Shown in pieces: positions 9,834 to 17,857 of a stretch of DNA of 45,369 nucleotides (position 1 is the first letter of the stretch; each line of letters starts with the position of its first letter). The translations under genes were made by a program, and so were the position numbers. A model generated the notes under the pieces. That model saw nothing but the letters and a program-made list of their open reading frames with translations, made no database searches and was not told the origin of the DNA. The DNA is taken from the NCBI RefSeq assembly GCF_020889705.1, contig NZ_JACMYP010000038.1, forward strand, positions 1 through 45,369, given 5' to 3'. This DNA comes from Bradyrhizobium altum. GTDB taxonomy: Bacteria > Pseudomonadota > Alphaproteobacteria > Rhizobiales > Xanthobacteraceae.

Positions 9834-9850
9834 AACCACTGGTTATAGCC
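9834..9850. promoter_or_regulatory. Palindromic candidate operator upstream of XRE-1
   Basis: The perfect inverted repeat AACCACTGGTT (9834-9844) overlaps the near-palindrome GGTTATAGCC (9841-9850). The same composite element, with two changed bases, lies at a comparable distance upstream of the paralogous XRE-2. Conservation of both position and dyad makes an autoregulatory operator likely; this is inference. Confidence 0.5.
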
Positions 9851-10437
9851 AGACTATTGCGATAAGCTGGCACCCAAGTAGTTGGCTGTCTTCGCGCTAT
9901 CGCTTCAACGAAGTAGCGTGAGACACAGATGTCGTGGAGTTTGTCGTCTTCGAATGTCGTCGACCCGTCACAAGCGAGCTCGCGGCGCTGCTGGCGGGAG
10001 AGCAAAATGGTGCCAGAGGTGCTGCAGCTTTTTCCGGGCGTCGCGACTAAATAGGACAACCGTTCAGCTGGATCTCGAAGAGTGAACGAATTCTCTCCAC
10101 TTGGCTGCCTTCAGGCCGCGGCTTTTCACCAGCGCGCGCGGGCAGACGACGGGCCTCCATTCCGTTCCCGGCAGGGTGAAGAGCAACAACAGCCTAGCTG
10201 CGTGGCAAATCTGCGATCAGTCACCGGTATGAACTGCGAGTAGATCCAGCGCCGATGAAAGAGCAAATGCGCGGAATGGAGTTACCAGGTCATTGTGAGC
10301 CGATGTGCGCTCGCACCCACAGCGTTGGGCGAAAAAAGCTTGGCGCCGCGACGATTCGAGCGGTACCAAATGCCCCCAACTTGGTTATCGTTGCTGGGAT
10401 TTCGATAGAGATTTCAGTTTGGTAGGAGTTTCAGGCA
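9851..10437. other. Long leader region upstream of QseM-like A
   Basis: About 590 bases without a credible gene. The last 90 bases (CGAGCGGTACCAAATGCC near 10350-10372, then an ATTTCGATAGAG-like stretch and GGTAGGAG) are recognisably the same as those before the copy-C gene at 35988, so they probably hold the promoter and leader shared by the duplicates. Confidence 0.5.
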
Positions 10438-10710
10438 GTGCCGGCCGACCCGAAGATCGCAGAATTGGCGCCCAGCGCGCACGAGCTCACGTCATATGAC
10501 AAGGAGCACGTTGTTACCTACATGCGGCTTCTCGATGCCGCGGCCGATAAGGCAGATTGGCGCGAAATCGCGCGTGTTGTGCTCGGGCTTGACCCGACCC
10601 TTGAACCGGATCGTGCGCGACGCACCTTCGAAAGTCATCTGGCTCGAGCGAAGTGGCTAGCGGGCCACGGCTATCGTGACCTGCTGCGTGGCGGTTGGCC
10701 AAAGGAATGA
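10438..10710 (+). CDS. Small DUF2285 protein, QseM-like antiactivator (module A)
   Basis: 90 residues starting at GTG 10438, chosen because a TAGGAG site lies 9-10 bases upstream and the same GTG start is conserved in module C. The DUF2285 signature is plain: HVVTYMRLLDAAADKADW, VVLGLDPTLEPDRARRTF, SHLARAKWLAGHGYRDLL. In Mesorhizobium loti R7A a protein of this size and domain, QseM, binds TraR and FseA and blocks transfer of the symbiosis island. The FseA-like pair begins 165 bases downstream on the same strand, so a common control circuit is likely. Activity as an antiactivator is inferred from domain, size and context. Confidence 0.8.
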   Translation: MPADPKIAELAPSAHELTSYDKEHVVTYMRLLDAAADKADWREIARVVLGLDPTLEPDRARRTFESHLARAKWLAGHGYRDLLRGGWPKE

Positions 10711-10875
10711 ACATGGCGGATATCAGGATCGGCAGAATTCCTAGCAATCGCAAAACATGATCGTTGCATCGATTAAGTGCATGCAGGGCGGGTGCGCGGC
10801 ACGCACGCAACCGTAAAGCGCCACAATCATCGGCTGCAGTTCGCCGCGCGTGAAGATCATGCGGGGAATGGTGCA

Positions 10876-11070
10876 ATGCCGGATACTGACTGGAGATCTG
10901 AGGAAGCATACAGCGGCCTCAAGAAGGCAGAAGCTGCCGACCTGGCCTGGGAGTGGCTGCGCCGGGATCGCGATTACCAAGAGGCCTATAGGCGGTTATC
11001 TCGCCGCGAACGTTCAAAAGCAGCGGCGGGCCAGTTCCGACGGAAGTGGGGGCTCTCGTTTTCCAGCTGA
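10876..11070 (+). CDS. DUF6499 protein, N-terminal half of FseA-like activator (module A)
   Basis: 64 residues, MPDTDWRSEEAY...LAWEWLRRDRDYQEAYRRL...FRRKWGLSFSS, a typical DUF6499 ('transcriptional regulator' N-terminal) domain. ATG 10876 has GGGGAA upstream. It ends at TGA 11068-11070, but the DUF2285 half of the family continues at once in the +1 frame. It corresponds to Msi172 of M. loti, which is joined to Msi171 by +1 programmed frameshifting to give FseA, the excision activator. Alone it would be the short default product. The +1 frame is also open across this whole gene from an ATG at 10850, an unusual overlap. Confidence 0.8.
   Translation: MPDTDWRSEEAYSGLKKAEAADLAWEWLRRDRDYQEAYRRLSRRERSKAAAGQFRRKWGLSFSS
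11053..11070 (+). promoter_or_regulatory. Putative +1 ribosomal frameshift site (module A)
   Basis: Zero-frame codons are CTC TCG TTT TCC AGC TGA. If tRNA-Phe on TTT (11059-11061) slips one base forward it again reads TTT (11060-11062), and translation continues CCA GCT GAT CCG into the DUF2285 half. The zero-frame stop lies only two codons beyond the slip codon, which would favour pausing. The same CTY TCG TTT block is kept in modules B and C. Confidence 0.65.
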
Positions 11071-11656
11071 TCCGCAAAAAACGTTCGACAAGCAGGCAGT
11101 CTTCTGGGCACCCGAAGTGCTGTCGACCGTACTGGCTGTGCGGGCGGCCAACTGCGTGGCGCCCAAAAGCTACCAGCTCGATTTCGCCAATCTGCCAGGC
11201 GGCGAGCTTCGTCGCGCGCCGGATGGATGGCATGCTATCGTGCCGCTCGGGGGCACGAAGCATCGCCTTTGGCTGAGTAAGCTTCCGGCGAGCGGGTCTG
11301 CTGTCGTCCTCGATCTGCCGCTCGACGCGGATTTCGAGCTTCGCTTGCAGGCCGCACGTCGATTTTGGCTCGCGCTTGAGCATCGGCCGCTCGGAACGCC
11401 CCCTCTTGCTTTGCCGGCTTTGAAGCGGCGTCGGCTGATCCTCGCGCTGCGCGCACTGGATGGATGGCAGGAAGGAAATAGCTATCGCCAAATCGCGCAA
11501 GGCCTGTTTGGAAGTCATCGTATTGCCGAGCGGGGCTGGAAAACAGACGATTTGCGTAGCCGAACCATCCGACTTGTTAAGCTGGGGCGGCGCCTCATGC
11601 GTCTTCGCTGCCGCGCATTGCTCCACAAGGGCAGAGGCAGGGATGACCGTTCATGA
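11060..11656 (+). CDS. DUF2285 domain, C-terminal half of FseA-like activator (module A)
   Basis: About 198 residues in the +1 frame after the slip site: FPADPQKTFDKQAVFWAPEVLSTVL, then GELRRAPDGWHAIVPLGGTKHRLWL, and a C-terminal helical part (RRLILALRALDGWQEGNSYRQIAQGLFG, LVKLGRRLMRLRCRALL) typical of DUF2285 proteins such as Msi171. It lacks its own ribosome-binding site at the domain boundary, so frameshift fusion to the DUF6499 half is the natural way to make it, although an in-frame ATG at 10850 could give a longer unfused form. Expected role: activation of excision or transfer genes of an integrative element, under QseM-like control. Confidence 0.78.
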   Translation, partial: FPADPQKTFDKQAVFWAPEVLSTVLAVRAANCVAPKSYQLDFANLPGGELRRAPDGWHAIVPLGGTKHRLWLSKLPASGSAVVLDLPLDADFELRLQAARRFWLALEHRPLGTPPLALPALKRRRLILALRALDGWQEGNSYRQIAQGLFGSHRIAERGWKTDDLRSRTIRLVKLGRRLMRLRCRALLHKGRGRDDRS

Positions 11657-11920
11657 GCTCTCGGGCGATCAATGGCATCGCCTCCGTACTGTGCGACCAA
11701 TTCTTCTGCTGGCATGGCACGATCGGGATGGGATGAGGTCTTTGCGTTCGATCTCTCACTCCGTCCTTTGTCGTTGGGATTGCTGCAACAGAGACGTTAT
11801 CTGGTCGGAAGAAGACGCCGGCCGCTTTGCTCGGATTGTCTCTCAGGTTGAGTGCTCTCGACTTGAACGGCGGGAAGTGCATCGACCTCGCGCAGACTGA
11901 TGGAGGCCCGGGTAGGCATG
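11657..11920. other. Convergent intergenic region
   Basis: Lies between the ends of the FseA-like gene and LysR-A. No clear hairpin terminator or gene seen. Confidence 0.4.
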
Positions 11921-12829
11921 TCAGGCAGCCCGCGCTAGCGCCGCCTTCTTGCAAAGGCGAGCGACCCACCGGCAAAAAGAACGAGCGATTTCGGGATGCG
12001 CGCTGCGATCCACCGCATAGGCCCGATACTGCATGCCACTTGGAGCGCGCGAGCCGGGTATGATTTGCAAAGCGCCCCCTCGCACTAGATCACTGACGAT
12101 GATTTCCGGTGCGACAAGAAGGCATTTTCCTGTCATGACGGCCGGCAGAGCAAGATAGTTGTGATCGTACCGCGCGCCCGCTCTTATGTCGTTTGAGGAC
12201 AGGTTCATGGCCCTCAGCCATGTCGGCAGGATGTCGGGACGAGATGTGATGTTCAGTATCGGCGTTGATCGAACGATCGAGAGCTCTCTGCCCGCGACCA
12301 GATTTGGCGGCCCCACGCATACCAGCTCCTCATTGTAGATCTCCCAGCTATCGGCAGGTTCGACGACGGAAAGGTCGCGTGTAATCAATATGTCGAAGTC
12401 ATCCGAAGATGTTGGCGGCGACAGCGAGCTGACGACGTCCACGATAACGCCGCCCGCTTCAGCAAAGAACGCTTGCAGATTTGGAATCAGAATAGAGAAA
12501 GCAAAGGTCGATAGTGACGTGCGGACGACAATCCGATTGGTTCCCGCGCCCGCACGCCGGCGCATTCTCTTCGCCGTGAAGCCGACTGTCTCAAGCGGTT
12601 CGGAGACCGCGTTTGCAAATAGCCTCCCGAACTCGGTCAAATCACTGCGCCGCCCACGCCGCTCGATGAGGTCCGCACCGAGATACTCCCGTAGTACGGA
12701 CAAATAACGGCTGACCGAGCTCTGCGTTGTCCCCAAGGTGCTGGCGGCGCGCGTGACGCTGCCTTCGCGTGCGACTATCACAAAAGCGCGGATGGCATTC
12801 AGCGGAACTTCATCGTCTTGAGCCGCCAT
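11921..12829 (-). CDS. LysR-type transcriptional regulator (LysR-A)
   Basis: 302 residues from ATG 12829, preceded by CCGGAG; an upstream ATG at 12856 in frame is less likely because the paralogue shares only the 12829-type start. N-terminal winged HTH: PLNAIRAFVIVAREGSVTRAASTLGTTQSSVSRYLSVLREYLGADLIERRGR. The effector-binding domain follows (RIVVRTSLSTFAFSILIPNLQAFF..., DFDILITRDLSVVEPADSWEIYNEELVCVG). Close paralogue of the LysR at 37477-38385, and both sit convergently after an FseA-like gene. Probably controls neighbouring or metabolic genes in response to a small molecule; target unknown. Confidence 0.9.
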   Translation of the reverse strand: MAAQDDEVPLNAIRAFVIVAREGSVTRAASTLGTTQSSVSRYLSVLREYLGADLIERRGRRSDLTEFGRLFANAVSEPLETVGFTAKRMRRRAGAGTNRIVVRTSLSTFAFSILIPNLQAFFAEAGGVIVDVVSSLSPPTSSDDFDILITRDLSVVEPADSWEIYNEELVCVGPPNLVAGRELSIVRSTPILNITSRPDILPTWLRAMNLSSNDIRAGARYDHNYLALPAVMTGKCLLVAPEIIVSDLVRGGALQIIPGSRAPSGMQYRAYAVDRSAHPEIARSFCRWVARLCKKAALARAA

Positions 12830-12997
12830 CGTCTGCTCCGGCGCCAGAATGAACATCCATCACAATATTCGATGTCCACAGCGGAATTGCCGCGTATCAA
12901 GGGTCGGCTGCGCACAAAAGCCGCGTACCCTTCTACTTTACAGTTGGTCTGGCGCCGCAGCAGATTTGCGTCAAGCTCACCGTCTGCGGGGAGGGTG

Positions 12998-13279
12998 CTA
13001 GGTCCTCTTGCGACGTTGCGGTTTGGGCTTGCGACCCTTAGGTAGGGTGCCCGGGGCCGGCGCGCCTTTGGATGGCCGAACAAATAGCTCGGACACAGCA
13101 ACACCCAGGGTCTCGGCGAGGCGATCGAGAAGATCAATTGTCGGGTTCGCCTGTTGGCGCTCAAGACCGCTCATATAGGAGCGATCAATCCCGGCGTCGT
13201 AAGCCAACTGCTCCTGCGGAATACCGCGCTCGACGCGGATCCGGCGCACATTGTAGGCCACAAGCGCACGAGCTTTCAT
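12998..13279 (-). CDS. XRE-family HTH regulator (XRE-2)
   Basis: 93 residues; HTH core NVRRIRVERGIPQEQLAYDAGIDRSYMSGLERQQANPTIDLLDRLAETLGVAVSELF with a basic Arg/Lys tail. Paralogue of XRE-1. It is read toward LysR-A with a gap of about 170 bases; a transcript could continue into LysR-A. The conserved palindromic element lies 30-47 bases upstream of the start. Confidence 0.85.
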   Translation of the reverse strand: MKARALVAYNVRRIRVERGIPQEQLAYDAGIDRSYMSGLERQQANPTIDLLDRLAETLGVAVSELFVRPSKGAPAPGTLPKGRKPKPQRRKRT

Positions 13280-13309
13280 GCGCGAAGGCAGCCATTTAGA
13301 TGGTCATCA

Positions 13310-13326
13310 AACCACTGGCTATAACC
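13310..13326. promoter_or_regulatory. Palindromic candidate operator upstream of XRE-2
   Basis: AACCACTGGCT (13310-13320) overlapping GGCTATAACC (13317-13326), the counterpart of the element before XRE-1. Base changes preserve the GGYTATARCC pattern. Confidence 0.5.
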
Positions 13327-13619
13327 TAACTAAAGAGCATCACCAAATTGGAGGTTTCGATCGATTTGTTCGAGGCCCAAAGACCTTTGAAACCTGCACG
13401 CTCGGCGATCGCAGCCGAGAGGCCGTCATGTGCCTCCATGAGGAAGGAGAGTTCGTTGCTGGAGCAGACCGCCCTGCGCAGGGTATCAGCCGGGGAGGAA
13501 TCAACTTGCTGATCAAAGCCGCCGGCGAGGAGCGAATGTGAGGGCTGTCGCATGCAAACTCTCGTGGATCGAACGGCAAACGTGCTCGACAGCTGACATG
13601 TTTCTGTCATCTCGCTCAA
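13326..13619 (-). pseudogene. N-terminal fragment of a PEP mutase (second aepX copy)
   Basis: The stretch CSSNELSFLMEAHDGLSAAIAERAGFKGLWAS is nearly identical to the N-terminal region of the PEP mutase at 6864-7827, but similarity ends abruptly after GLWAS, where the sequence runs into the XRE-2 upstream region. It has no active-site metal motif and cannot be functional. It shows that phosphonate-gene DNA was duplicated together with, or recombined against, the regulatory module. Confidence 0.75.
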
Positions 13620-13836
13620 TTGCTAGAATCGGTAGGTGACACGGGCAGAACAACGGGGCATCTCGCCATGGAGGTCCGCAGTACCGACGGCGCTTTGAGG
13701 TCAGACGCCGTGCTCGCGTACGTATGCGCGTCGCAAGAGCGTTTGGAACGGTTGACTTAGGCCAAGCGTCCTATGAGACCAATATTCAGCTCACCTCTTC
13801 AATGATTTCTGCTTGCGACATTTGGCGCTATGGCGC
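13620..13836. other. Gap, nothing recognised
   Basis: No credible frame on either strand. Confidence 0.4.
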
Positions 13837-14100
13837 TCATGGATTGGCGCGGAAATCCAGTTCAATTTCACGCGTTACGTCGATGACGCTCTCTGGATGG
13901 CCACCGTTCTCGAAGAGAGCATATTTCAGAGCTTGGGCGCGGTTGACAAACAAGCCGCCAAAAACGCCCCGTTGTTCGCGGGCAACCCAGTTACCCGCCC
14001 GATTCCTACCAACAAGAACGATCCGTGGGGCAGAGTCACGCGAGGGGACTCGAAGGGCGGAGTCATCATGTCCCCTCGTGAAACGAGAGCTTAGGCTCAT
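13837..14100 (-). CDS. Small rhizobial hypothetical protein
   Basis: 87 residues from Met 14100. The segment SAPRIVLVGRNRAGNWVAREQRGVFGGLFVNRAQALKYALFENGGHPESVIDV resembles a family of short conserved proteins common in Rhizobiales, in which a GRNRxGNWVxxEQ.G..GGLFV..A.AL.FALFENG core is typical. Function unknown. No clear Shine-Dalgarno; neighbours are IS remnants, so it may be a stranded fragment. Confidence 0.5.
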   Translation of the reverse strand: MSLSSRFTRGHDDSALRVPSRDSAPRIVLVGRNRAGNWVAREQRGVFGGLFVNRAQALKYALFENGGHPESVIDVTREIELDFRANP

Positions 14101-14529
14101 GTGAAGAAGTCCATAGCGAAGGCATTCCAATTCGCATCGCGAACAGGTTGCGAAATTGTCAGGCGACTTACACCGCGGCCGAGAGCGAGGATGGAATGAC
14201 ATCAAAACTCATTTTCGCCGCGGTGCACATAAGCTGTGACGTTAGATGAGTGCCGAGCACCGAGATCGCATGGAAGGAATACGCCGATTGCAAACGGCGT
14301 TCTCCTACCAGTTCTGGCAATATGAGAGGGGCCGCGAGAGTGAATACAGAATGAGCGCAGCCACCAAGCGGCGAGCCCAGAGTTAGCCTGTCGCGGGCAA
14401 GCGTCACAACTGCCTAGATTTCCCGCAGAAATGGTTCGCGGCCCTTCGGCCTCGCGGGGGGCCAGCTTGGGAGCCATCTCCACGGTCTTGCTCTGCTCGG
14501 CGAGGGGGAGAGCATCATCCGCTTTCATT
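14101..14529. other. Gap before IS21 remnant
   Basis: No convincing gene on either strand; probably eroded flank of the IS21 element. Confidence 0.4.
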
Positions 14530-14873
14530 CTGCTCTACGCGAGCCGACGCAAGGAGGGGCAGGCATGGTCTGCGTGGGCGGCAACGTGTACAGCGTACCG
14601 GACACGGCGCGGCGGCGCGTTCTGGATGTCCAGGTGCTCGCCGACGCGATCCGTATCTTCGAAGACGGCACACTCGTTGCCAGCCACGCGCCACTTGAAG
14701 GGCGCGGCGAAAAACGGCTCGATCCTACCCGTCGGAAAATGCCTGCCCCAGCGCGCCGGCGACCGGGCGAAGCCAGTCCCCCGATCCTGCGGGCCGGCGC
14801 TCGCGTCGTCCGCCGCTCTCTCGACTTCTATGAAGCCGTCGGGCGGCGTCTTGCCCAGGGAGGTTCGCTATGA
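14530..14873 (+). pseudogene. istA: IS21-family transposase IstA, C-terminal fragment
   Basis: CVGGNVYSVPDTARRRVLDVQVLADAIRIFEDGTLVASH and RRSLDFYEAVGRRLAQGG are the beta-barrel and C-terminal end of IS21 IstA. The DDE catalytic core is absent. The stop of istA overlaps the start of istB (ATGA at 14870), the normal coupling in IS21 elements. Confidence 0.85.
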
Positions 14874-15390
14874 GCGTACCTGTCGCAGCCCTCAAACCGA
14901 CCGGTGCCGCGCCGGCCGTCATCGATCGGGTCAAACGCAATCTTGTCGGCCTAAATGCCGCGCGCGCTCGAAATCCTCGACGTCACACTGCGCGGAATCG
15001 AACGCGGCGAGACAACCGCGGTCGAAGCGCTCGACATCCTGCTCGCCGAGGAGCTCACCCTGCGCGAGAACCGGCGCGTCAGAATGGCCTTGCAGATGGC
15101 GCGCCTGTCGGCAGTCAAGACCCTTGCCGGCTTCGACTTCTCGTTCCAACCCTCGCTCGATGGGAACCGCATCATGGCGCTCGCTGAGCTGCAGTTCATC
15201 GATCGCGCCGAGGCGGTGCATCTGATCGGACCGCTTGGTACGGGCGAGACGCATCTCAGCCTCGCGCTCGGTGTCGAGGCGGTCAAAGCCGGTCGTAGCG
15301 TCTACTTCGGCTCGCTCGCCGACATCGTCGCGACGCTCGCAAGGGCCGAGCGCGAAGGCGCGCTGCGCGAGAAGATCTGCCTATCCAACC
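14870..15390 (+). pseudogene. istB: IS21-family helper ATPase IstB, frameshifted and truncated
   Basis: Starts ATG 14870 (MSVPVAALKPTG...RVKRNLVGL), then a frameshift near 14952 leads into MPRALEILDVTLRGIERGETTAVEALD, LAGFDFSFQPSLDGNRIMALAEL and the P-loop region. The P-loop reads GPLGTGETHL instead of GPPGTGKTHL: the catalytic Lys is Glu. The sequence leaves the family after LREKI near 15385, losing Walker B and the rest. Non-functional remnant. Confidence 0.85.
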
Positions 15391-16053
15391 TACGCCCATA
15401 CCTCCGACCCTGCGTCGACGAGGACAGTCGCCGAAAAACGGAGATGTCGATCCCGCCCGCGGCCGATCCCCACACCCCGCAGACTGGTGAATTTTACTTC
15501 GGCGCTTCCGGGGAAAATTAGATCGGCATTTACACCTGTCTCAACTTGCCAAGTTCTCGTATCATCAGGGTGTGCAGGACTGTTTAGGCGAGTCTTGGAC
15601 TTGCACACGCTGCTTCGCTGAGGCGGTTCTTATCGCCTGTGCGCTAACGTACGGTACGGCCAAATCGATGGCGACGTGCTCCGACGGGCAGTCAGCTTGA
15701 AGCTTTGGGCGCCTCCGACATCCTGACAGGGCCGCGGCCACCAGCTAGGCCAGTACTGGGCATTTCAACCGTCGTACCAAGCGTGAGCGAAGCATTCGAC
15801 ACTCCCTCCTCATCGCTTTCATCGGCAACCTTTGCCACCCAGCCGACAGACGCCAGTATTCGCGCCCAGCTCCAAAGGCCGCCGTCGCAAACCGCCGCAG
15901 CTAGGTGGCTATCGGAGGCTGCGAAATCAGTCGCTAGAGCAGCCGACAAGACTCGCCAATTCGAGTGGCATCAACGCCGGACCGAGCTACAAGATAATCC
16001 AAACAGCAGGACAGCAACATACCCGGTTAACGCAAAGCACCTTTCGCGAGTTG
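15391..16053. other. IS-flanking region, no gene assigned
   Basis: Weak open frames on both strands, none recognisable. Probably scrambled IS flank. Confidence 0.4.
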
Positions 16054-16890
16054 CTAGCTCGCCTGTTCTTCGCTGAGGGGGCGGACTGATGACGAGGCGT
16101 AGGCAGCTGAAACGAGCTTATAGCAACAGCATGCCTTTTCTTCGAGCAATTTGGGATCGTCGATCTGCAAGACCCCGCGCATCTTGCGAATCAGTCCTTG
16201 CTCTTCGAAGCGGATCAACGTTTCCGTGACACCTGCGCGGCGCAGCCCCAACACTGAGGAAAGGTAATCATGGGTGACTGGCAGCACGCGGGCGTCAACA
16301 GCTTCACTCGCAAGACACAGCCAGCTCGCAAGCCGTTGTTCACGATGGTGCCGAACTCCGCATAATCCTGTCTGGACGCATTGGAATGTCAGCGCTTGAA
16401 CGTACTCAAACAGATGGTCGCGGACCTCTGGATGCGCCTTCATTATGCGACGCAAATCGTCGACCCGAATTCTGTGCGCGCTTCCGGGGAATACGACCAC
16501 TGATTGATGCGTTGAAAAATGCCCGCCCCACAGAAACGAAGCGCCAACCACCCCCCGGTATCCTATGACTGCCGTTTCAAGCATGCTTCCCGCGGCAACA
16601 ACTCTCAGCGAGACGAGGCCTGTTTCTATAAAGTAGACGTGCTCGACCGGCTTTTTTGGCTCTTGCAGAACCATGCGCTCTTTCAAGACGATCGGCTCAA
16701 GGCACTCCCCTATTGCCGCAAGGTGTGGCACAGAAAGACGCGCCAAGATTACATTTTTTACAAAGGGCCGCTTCGTAGGACGCGCCGTAACACAACGGTG
16801 AAGCACCGGCCGATTGCCGGGCAACTGCTTGGGGGCTCCTTCTGCGGAGCAGTCAAGCGCTTCGAAGACGGCGGGCACGCGATCGGTCAT
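16054..16890 (-). CDS. Crp/Fnr-family transcriptional regulator
   Basis: 278 residues from ATG 16890, with AGGAGAGGG just upstream. An N-terminal extension of about 40 residues is followed by the cyclic-nucleotide-binding-type beta-roll (LARLSVPHLAAIGECLEPIVLKERMVLQEPKKPVEHVYFIETGLVSLRV), a long dimer helix, and a C-terminal HTH (LPVTHDYLSSVLGLRRAGVTETLIRFEEQGLI). The Cys pattern of an FNR iron-sulfur cluster is not seen, so it belongs to the Crp-like rhizobial group. Intact and unlike the decayed neighbours. Confidence 0.88.
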   Translation of the reverse strand: MTDRVPAVFEALDCSAEGAPKQLPGNRPVLHRCVTARPTKRPFVKNVILARLSVPHLAAIGECLEPIVLKERMVLQEPKKPVEHVYFIETGLVSLRVVAAGSMLETAVIGYRGVVGASFLWGGHFSTHQSVVVFPGSAHRIRVDDLRRIMKAHPEVRDHLFEYVQALTFQCVQTGLCGVRHHREQRLASWLCLASEAVDARVLPVTHDYLSSVLGLRRAGVTETLIRFEEQGLIRKMRGVLQIDDPKLLEEKACCCYKLVSAAYASSSVRPLSEEQAS

Positions 16891-17380
16891 GGTCCCTCTC
16901 CTGGCAAGACGCTTTTGCTAGCCTGCGCGCTGACCGTAACGAGAACGTGATTACGACTGTAGCAACATCTTCATCTTGATTGATGCAACGAGCATCGCAT
17001 CGACGCTCAAATCCAGCGTTGCGAGCCCCGTCTTCGATGAATTCAGCCGTCCGAGCGCAGATGTGTGTCACCGGCTCGGACTATCGGCGCCGCATACTTG
17101 ATTTTCTGAGCCGCCCCTACCGTGAGGCGACCGCGGCCTACGAACGGTCCGGGGTGTGATCGGGGCCTATGTAGGTACCGAACGGTGAGGATCCGGTATG
17201 ACCAAGGAAGCTCCAAGTATGCCTCGCATAGTCGAGCGATTGCTCGGCGAGTACCCCGCGCGCCAAGGGGTAGCTCCGATGAGCGGCTTTCTGCTTTTGG
17301 TCAAGATCATCAAGGGGCCATGCGAGAAGCAGCCAAGTCGATTCCTCGATCGGCGCGGCGAGACGCCAGCACCAATCGGA
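16891..17380. other. Gap between Crp and Lrp genes
   Basis: No gene recognised on either strand in about 490 bases. The Crp promoter should lie at its left end. Confidence 0.4.
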
Positions 17381-17857
17381 TCAATCGTCAGAGGGAAGCT
17401 CAACTGGAACAGCAAAGCCTGCCTTGATGCGGTCCAATATGACCATTGTTTTGAAACCCTTGATGTCACGATTTTCGTAGAAGAAGCGCCGCGTGAACTC
17501 CTCGTACTCCTCCATGGTCCGCGCGGTGATGTACAGGACGAAGTCGGCATCGCCCGTGACGTAAAAGCCATGGACGACGTCGACTGACGATTTGATGGCC
17601 TTCTTGAACCTGTCGATGATATCGGCGCTTTCCCGCTCCAACGTCACCAGCGCTAGCACTTGAATGGGTCGTCCGACCGCCTTCGGCGATACAATCGACA
17701 CGTCAGCCTGGATGATGCCTTCCGAGCGGAGCCTCTTCAAGCGTCGTTGGCACGCGGTAGGAGAGAGGCCGGCCATCTCGCCGATGACATCTGAAGTTAG
17801 ACGGTTATTCTTTTGCACGATCTCGAGAATGCGGGCGTCTATCCGATCGTATTGCAT
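17381..17857 (-). CDS. Lrp/AsnC-family regulator
   Basis: 158 residues from ATG 17857, preceded by GGAGGTGG. N-terminal HTH (YDRIDARILEIVQKNNRLTSDVIGEMAGLSPTACQRRLKRLRSEGII), a short linker, then the RAM effector/oligomer domain (VLALVTLERESADIIDRFKKAIKSSVDVVHGFYVTGDADFVLYITARTMEEYEEF, ending in FKTMVILDRIK). Length and domain order are normal. Lrp-type proteins sense amino acids and usually control transport or degradation genes nearby; none of these is visible here, so the target may have been lost. Confidence 0.92.
   Translation of the reverse strand: MQYDRIDARILEIVQKNNRLTSDVIGEMAGLSPTACQRRLKRLRSEGIIQADVSIVSPKAVGRPIQVLALVTLERESADIIDRFKKAIKSSVDVVHGFYVTGDADFVLYITARTMEEYEEFTRRFFYENRDIKGFKTMVILDRIKAGFAVPVELPSDD

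Noticed and set aside
10765..10781. TGCA-N9-TGCA as a possible tra-box before the FseA-like gene
   Set aside because: Too short and unlike the 18-base TraR palindrome; not conserved before module C.
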